23,569 nt of DNA from an uncultured Collinsella sp. (GTDB lineage: Bacteria > Actinomycetota > Coriobacteriia > Coriobacteriales > Coriobacteriaceae), in the NCBI GenBank assembly GCA_934646965.1, contig CAKUEZ010000025.1, positions 1 through 23,569 of the forward strand, read 5' to 3'. Made by a program: the position numbers and the translations under genes. Positions 19,491 through 23,569 of this stretch are shown here, one piece after another. The notes beneath the pieces are model-generated. The model saw only the letters and a list, made by a program, of their open reading frames with translations. It had not been told where the DNA came from and ran no database searches. How positions within the stretch are numbered: position 1 is the stretch's first letter; every line of letters starts with the position of its first letter.

Positions 19491-21815
19491 ATGGCAGAAA
19501 CCAGCAAAAAGATGCAGATCGTGTTTGCCTCGGCCGAGTGCGCACCGTTTGTTAAGACCGGTGGCCTGGGTGACGTGGCGGGCTCGCTGCCCTCGGCGCT
19601 CGTGCGCGCCGGCGCCGAAGTCATCGTGATGGTGCCCAAGTACGCCACCATCAAGGACGAGTACAAGGCGCAGATGGAGCATTTCTCCGACTTTTACGTG
19701 AGCCTGGGCTGGCGCAACGAGTACTGCGGACTCGAGAAGCTCGAGCACGACGGCGTCACCTATATGTTTATCGACAACGAGCGCTACTTTGCGCGCGACT
19801 ATCCGTACGGCTTCTTTGACGACGGCGAGCGCTTTGCGTTCTTCTCCAAGGCCATCACCGAGAGCCTGCAGCACCTGCCGGCCGGCTTTGAGTGCGACAT
19901 CCTGCACTGCAACGACTGGCAGACGGCACTGGCGCCCGTGTTTTTGCGCGAGTTCTACCAGGGCCTGCCGCTGTACGACCGCGTCAAGACCGTGTTCTCG
20001 ATCCACAACGTGGCGTTCCAGGGCCAGTTTAGCGACACCGTGATGGAGGACATCCTGGGCGTGGCGCATATTCCGGCGGCCGCCTCGCAGCTGCGTTGCG
20101 ACGCCTGCAGCGTCAACTACATGCTGGGCGCGCTGCGCTATGCCGACGCCATCACCACGGTAAGCCCCACCTATGCCAGCGAGATCCAGACGCCCGAGTT
20201 TGGCGAGGGCCTGGACGGCGTGCTGCGCGAGCGTTCCTACGCACTGCAGGGCATTTTGAATGGCATCGATGTGGCGGGCTTTGACCCGGCGACCGATACG
20301 CGCATTGCCGCCAACTACACGGTTGAGGACCGCTCCGGCAAGGCTGTGTGCAAGGCCAAGCTGCAGGAAGAGCTGGGGCTCGAGGTTCGCGACGACCGTC
20401 CGCTCATGGTTATGGTCACGCGCCTGACGCGCCAGAAGGGCATGGACCTGGTCATGTACGCGCTCGACCGCATTTTGGCCGGCGGCGTGCAGGTGGCGGT
20501 GCTGGGCACCGGCGACCGCGACTACGAGGATGGCCTTCGCTACTTCCAGGACAAGTACCCCGGCACCATGGCCGCACGTATCGAGTTTGATCCGGCGCTG
20601 TCGCAGCGCATGTATGCCGCTGCCGACATGTTCCTGATGCCTTCGAAGTTTGAGCCCTGTGGCCTGTCGCAGATCATCGCCATGCGCTACGGCACCCTGC
20701 CCATCGTGCGCGAGACCGGCGGCCTGAAGGACACCGTGCAGCCGTACAACGAGTTTACCGGCGAGGGCACGGGCTTCTCGTTTAGCAACTTTAACGGCGA
20801 CGAGATGGGCGACGCGGTCTTCCGCGCGGCACGTCTGTTCTGGGACAACCGCGACGCTTGGAACCAGCTGGTCACGCAGGCCATGAGCCAGGACTTTAGC
20901 TGGACGCGCTCGGCGGATAAGTATCTGGATCTGTACTTCTTTATGCATCCGGAGATCGAGAGGCCGGCGGCTGTGGAGGCTGCTGCGCCTGTTGAGGAGC
21001 CTGCTGCTGTTGAGGAGCCTAAGGTTGAGCCCGAGGTTGTGGCCGAGCCGGTTGTTGAGGCGCCCGTTGCTGTTGAGGAGCCCAAGGTTGAGGAGAAGCC
21101 GGTTGAGGCTACTCCCGAGATAAAGGCCAAGGCCACAGCAGAGGCTGCTCCCGAGCCCGAGGCCAAGCCGGCTGCGAAGCCTGCCGCCAAGAAGACCACG
21201 ACGCGCAAGACGACGGCCAAGAAGGCTACGACGACCAAGGCCGCTGCCATCAAGACGACTGCCTCCAAGGCAACGACCACGCGCAAGCGCACGACCGTTG
21301 CCGCCAAGACTGAGGTCACTCCCGAGGTAAAGGCCGAGGCACCTGCTGTTGAGGCCAAGCCCGCGGCAAAGGCTCCGGCAAAGACCGCTGCCAAGAAGAC
21401 GACCGCGGCTAAGGCTACGACTGCCAAGAAGACTACGGCAACGAAGACGACCACCAAGGCCGCCGCAAAGTCTGCTGCCAAGGTCGAGGAGACGCCCGTC
21501 GAGCCCAAGGCAGAGGCCAAGCCGGCCGCCAAGACCACCACGCGCAAGCGCACCACGACGACGGCCAAGAAGACCACGGCAAAGGCAGCTGCTCCCAAGG
21601 CAGAGGCAAAGCCTGCGGTAAAGGCCGAGCCGGCACCGAAGGCCACCGAGGCTAAGACCGAGACCAAGGCCGCTCCGAAGACTGAGGCCAAGGTTGAGGC
21701 AAAGGTCAAGCCCGCCAAGGAGACCCCGGTCTCCCCCGCCGCTCCGGTCGAGGATAAGGCTCCTTCCAAGAAGACTTCCGTCCGCAAGGCTACGGCCACC
21801 CGCAAGCGCCGCTAA
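19491..21815 (+). CDS. glgA: glycogen synthase with a very long Lys/Ala/Thr/Pro-rich C-terminal tail
   Basis: A 774-residue GT5 enzyme that moves glucose from ADP-glucose onto glycogen chains. The synthase part spans about residues 1-488, a normal GlgA length, with KTGGLGDVAGSLP at 22-34 (K22 binds ADP-glucose), HCNDWQT and SIHNVAFQG in the N-domain, TRLTRQKG, and the catalytic KFEPCGLSQ near 384-392. Residues after about 489 form a 286-residue low-complexity extension: first acidic VEEP/PEV repeats, then basic blocks such as AAKPAAKKTTTRKTTAKK, with TRKR three times, the last within the terminal six residues. ATG 19491 is preferred since GGGAGA lies four bases upstream; ATG 19479 adds four residues. 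The tail is not part of the known enzyme family. Confidence 0.95.
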   Translation: MAETSKKMQIVFASAECAPFVKTGGLGDVAGSLPSALVRAGAEVIVMVPKYATIKDEYKAQMEHFSDFYVSLGWRNEYCGLEKLEHDGVTYMFIDNERYFARDYPYGFFDDGERFAFFSKAITESLQHLPAGFECDILHCNDWQTALAPVFLREFYQGLPLYDRVKTVFSIHNVAFQGQFSDTVMEDILGVAHIPAAASQLRCDACSVNYMLGALRYADAITTVSPTYASEIQTPEFGEGLDGVLRERSYALQGILNGIDVAGFDPATDTRIAANYTVEDRSGKAVCKAKLQEELGLEVRDDRPLMVMVTRLTRQKGMDLVMYALDRILAGGVQVAVLGTGDRDYEDGLRYFQDKYPGTMAARIEFDPALSQRMYAAADMFLMPSKFEPCGLSQIIAMRYGTLPIVRETGGLKDTVQPYNEFTGEGTGFSFSNFNGDEMGDAVFRAARLFWDNRDAWNQLVTQAMSQDFSWTRSADKYLDLYFFMHPEIERPAAVEAAAPVEEPAAVEEPKVEPEVVAEPVVEAPVAVEEPKVEEKPVEATPEIKAKATAEAAPEPEAKPAAKPAAKKTTTRKTTAKKATTTKAAAIKTTASKATTTRKRTTVAAKTEVTPEVKAEAPAVEAKPAAKAPAKTAAKKTTAAKATTAKKTTATKTTTKAAAKSAAKVEETPVEPKAEAKPAAKTTTRKRTTTTAKKTTAKAAAPKAEAKPAVKAEPAPKATEAKTETKAAPKTEAKVEAKVKPAKETPVSPAAPVEDKAPSKKTSVRKATATRKRR

Positions 21816-21848
21816 TTCGGACGATCCAAAACTCAATCCTCAACAAAC

Positions 21849-21876
21849 AAGGGGGCGCCCCAGCCGGCGCCCCCTT
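21849..21876 (+). terminator. terminator of the glg operon
   Basis: AAGGGGGCGCC (21849-21859) and GGCGCCCCCTT (21866-21876) form an 11-bp GC-rich stem with a 6-base loop, 34 bases after the glgA stop. The T-tract is short (TTCTGAGTAGATTTTT), but the stem is strong and ends the gene block. Confidence 0.75.
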
Positions 21877-21880
21877 CTGA

Positions 21881-21975
21881 GTAGATTTTTGGGACATGCC
21901 TTAAAATCTACCTTTTGACTTAGCGACCGAGCGCGTCATAAAAGGTAGATTTTAAGGCATGTCCCAAAAATCTAC
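21881..21975. repeat. 36-bp perfect inverted repeat (23-base spacer) after glgA
   Basis: The left arm 21881-21916 begins GTAGATTTTTGGGACATGCC and ends CTACCTTTT. The right arm 21940-21975 is its exact reverse complement. Each arm contains its own smaller dyad (GTAGATTTT with AAAATCTAC), so the element is a dyad of dyads. It directly follows the glg terminator. No transposase or target-site duplication is seen. It may be a palindromic intergenic repeat, a small non-autonomous mobile element, or a bidirectional transcription barrier. Confidence 0.9.
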
Positions 21976-21980
21976 CTTGG

Positions 21981-21996
21981 TTGGTAAAACGATTTT
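21981..21996 (+). promoter_or_regulatory. operator-like site before the GH13 gene
   Basis: TTGGTAAAACGATTTT is identical over its first 11 bases (TTGGTAAAACG) to the minus-strand site at 11901-11891 before the HAD gene. It has a central CG with flanking A and T runs, as in LacI-family operators. It lies about 38 bases upstream of the candidate -35 of the GH13 promoter, a position that would suit an activator or a distal repressor site. Confidence 0.45.
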
Positions 21997-22000
21997 CTAG

Positions 22001-22031
22001 CACAGCCGTTCGCCGATAGTGAACGGCTGTG
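22001..22031. repeat. 11-bp inverted repeat upstream of the GH13 promoter
   Basis: CACAGCCGTTC (22001-22011) and GAACGGCTGTG (22021-22031) flank a 9-base loop. The right arm ends two bases before the candidate -35. It could be a second operator or, read on the plus strand with the following GGTTTAT, a weak terminator. Confidence 0.5.
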
Positions 22032-22033
22032 GT

Positions 22034-22062
22034 TTATACAACTAAAGTGCAACGGATATACT
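22034..22062 (+). promoter_or_regulatory. promoter of the GH13 gene
   Basis: TTATAC (22034-22039) and TATACT (22057-22062) are separated by 17 bases. Transcription would start near 22069, leaving a leader of about 54 bases. The -10 matches well and the -35 only moderately, which fits a regulated promoter beside the operator-like sequences upstream. Confidence 0.5.
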
Positions 22063-22122
22063 TAGGAACTGTGCGTTAAGCCATGACCCGTTGGCCATGA
22101 TTGTATAGAACTGGACCATACT

Positions 22123-23569
22123 ATGAGATTGATTCACAACAGCCGCCTGCCGCAATTTCGCACTCCGTTTGGCGCTGTGACCACTGGAACGACCCTTTCG
22201 CTTTCGGTGATTTTGGAGGACGCCGATCCCAACCAGGCAACGCTGACGCTGCGCACCTGGGTCGACGAGATCGGGGAATCTCTGTATCCCATGACACACG
22301 AGGGCGACGGCATCTTTACCGCCGAACTGGAATGCGCCGAACCCTGTCTAATCTGGTACAGCTTTATATGCAATATCGAGGGCCAGCCCGAGGTCCGCTT
22401 GGGCGCACCGCAGGGTCGCACCGGCGGCGAGGGCGTAACCTACGACTACGCCGAGGTTCCGTCCTTCCAGGTTACCGTCTACAAGCACCGCGAGAACCGT
22501 CCCACCTGGTACGAGCGCGGCATGGTCTATCAGATCTTCCCCGATCGCTACGCCCGCGACGAGCACTGGCGCGAGCGCACGCTGGCCGAGGTCGAAAAAC
22601 CGCGTAAGGGCATTCAGCGCCGCATGGTCGAGGACTGGAACGAGCCGCCCGTGTACGAGCGTGCCGAGGACGGCTCCATCAAGACCTGGGACTTCTACGG
22701 CGGATCGCTCAAGGGTATTCAGGAAGACCTGCCCCGCATTGCCGAGCTGGGCTTTACGGCCATCTACCTCAACCCCATCTTTGAGGCGACGAGCAACCAC
22801 CGCTACGACACCGCCGATTACACCAAGATCGATCCGATTCTGGGCACCGAGCAGGACTTTACCGAGCTGTGCCAGGCGGCCGAGAAGCTGGGCATTTCCA
22901 TCATTCTGGACGGTGTCTTCAACCACACGGGCGACGACTCCATCTATTTCAATCGCTATGGCAACTACCCCGGCGTAGGTGCATGGCAGAGTGAGGATTC
23001 GCCGTGGCGCGATGCGTTTACCTTCCACGAGGACGGCTCGTACGACTGCTGGTGGGGCGTGGGCAATATGCCCGCCATCAACGAGAACTCCGAGCTCGTG
23101 CGCGAGAAGCTCTTGGGCAAAGACGGCGTCATCCGCAAATGGCTCCGCGCCGGTGCCCATGGCTGGCGCCTGGACGTGGCCGACGAACTTTCCGACGACT
23201 TTCTGGCTGAGATTAAGAAGGCCGTACTCGCCGAAAAACCCGATGCGTTGCTGCTTGGCGAAGTCTGGGAGGACGCCTCCAACAAGATCAGCTACGGCCA
23301 TCTGCGCCGCTACCTGCAGGGCTCCGAGCTCGATTCTGCTATGGACTACCCCTTCCGCGACATGGTCATCGGCTTTTTGATGGGCTACAAGAACGCCTAC
23401 CAGGCAGCCGAGGATATCGAGACCCTGCGCGAAAACTATCCGCGCGAGGCTCTGTCCTGCGCGCTCAATCTGCTCTCGAGCCACGATCGACCGCGCATCA
23501 TCTCGGTGCTCGGCGGCGGCCCCGACGAGTCGCAGCTGCCCGAGTGCGAGCGCAGCAAATGGCGTCTGG
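22123..23569 (+). CDS. GH13 alpha-glucan hydrolase (neopullulanase/cyclomaltodextrinase-like), partial
   Basis: The first 482 codons of an alpha-amylase-family enzyme that continues past the window edge. Residues 1-120 form a beta-rich N-terminal domain, then MVYQIFPDRYA at 134-144 opens the catalytic barrel. All four GH13 regions are visible: DGVFNHTG at 263-270, GWRLDVADEL at 347-356 with nucleophile D351, LLGEVWED at 377-384 with acid E380, and SSHDRPR at 452-458 with D455. The long N-domain and the MVYQIFPDRF-type start are usual in maltogenic amylases, neopullulanases and cyclomaltodextrinases. There is no signal peptide, so it should act on internal maltodextrins or glycogen debris. ATG 22123 has only a weak CTGGA ribosome site. 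It has its own promoter, after the glg operon. The exact specificity is uncertain. Confidence 0.92.
   Translation, partial: MRLIHNSRLPQFRTPFGAVTTGTTLSLSVILEDADPNQATLTLRTWVDEIGESLYPMTHEGDGIFTAELECAEPCLIWYSFICNIEGQPEVRLGAPQGRTGGEGVTYDYAEVPSFQVTVYKHRENRPTWYERGMVYQIFPDRYARDEHWRERTLAEVEKPRKGIQRRMVEDWNEPPVYERAEDGSIKTWDFYGGSLKGIQEDLPRIAELGFTAIYLNPIFEATSNHRYDTADYTKIDPILGTEQDFTELCQAAEKLGISIILDGVFNHTGDDSIYFNRYGNYPGVGAWQSEDSPWRDAFTFHEDGSYDCWWGVGNMPAINENSELVREKLLGKDGVIRKWLRAGAHGWRLDVADELSDDFLAEIKKAVLAEKPDALLLGEVWEDASNKISYGHLRRYLQGSELDSAMDYPFRDMVIGFLMGYKNAYQAAEDIETLRENYPREALSCALNLLSSHDRPRIISVLGGGPDESQLPECERSKWRL

Noticed and set aside
19461..21836. 791-codon minus-strand frame opposite glgA, with Gly/Leu/Arg-rich repeats
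   Set aside because: Its repeats mirror the repetitive tail codons of glgA, and no start context or known domain is seen.
21881..21975. Insertion sequence ends
   Set aside because: No transposase lies between or beside the arms, the spacer is only 23 bases and no target-site duplication is visible.

Overview
The window looks like a chromosomal stretch from a high-GC Gram-positive gut actinobacterium of the class Coriobacteriia, most likely Collinsella or a close relative. This is inferred from gene content and codon use (GC-rich, strongly third-position-biased glycogen genes, a GlgC/GlgD pair, a LoaP-type NusG paralogue); no 16S or other marker is present to prove it.

Layout. (1) Positions 1-8039, minus strand: an extracellular or capsular polysaccharide (EPS/CPS) operon, visibly AT-richer than the right half. 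Read in its direction of transcription it runs LoaP-like antiterminator, CapD/EpsC-like nucleotide-sugar dehydratase/epimerase, priming sugar-phosphate transferase, a GT4 glycosyltransferase, a hexapeptide acyltransferase broken by a frameshift at a 10-G tract, a second GT4, a polysaccharide-deacetylase-like protein, a third GT4, and the first 55 codons of a hydrophobic protein that leaves the window. (2) Positions 8040-8975: a long non-coding region holding the operon's leader, a strong hairpin and a 12-G tract. (3) Positions 8937-10112: an accessory island with a LexA-type SOS box over a TATAAT promoter, a short broken ORF, and a RhuM-Fic fusion gene. (4) Positions 10236-10394, minus: tRNA-Ala(GGC) with its own promoter and terminator. 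(5) Positions 10506-11846, minus: thiamine pyrophosphokinase and a HAD phosphatase/phosphoglucomutase-like protein. (6) Positions 12178-21815, plus: a complete glycogen synthesis and turnover operon, glgB-glgP-glgC-glgD-glgA. (7) A terminator, a 36-bp perfect inverted repeat, an operator and a promoter, then a GH13 alpha-glucan hydrolase that runs off the right edge.

How it works together. GlgC (with its non-catalytic partner GlgD) makes ADP-glucose, GlgA extends alpha-1,4 chains, GlgB adds alpha-1,6 branches, GlgP releases glucose-1-phosphate, and the downstream GH13 enzyme probably hydrolyses maltodextrins or alpha-glucans. An identical TTGGTAAAAC motif in the regions before glgB/HAD and before the GH13 gene suggests shared control. 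The EPS operon has the usual antitermination, precursor, priming, transfer and decoration steps, and one decoration enzyme looks switchable by slipped-strand mispairing.

The most unusual things seen are: long histone-H1-like Lys/Ala/Pro/Thr tails on both GlgB and GlgA (about 97 and 286 residues) that share VEEPK and TRKR motifs; the G10 tract in the acyltransferase and the G12 tract upstream of the same operon; a consensus SOS box in front of the RhuM-Fic gene; and the 36-bp perfect inverted repeat after glgA.
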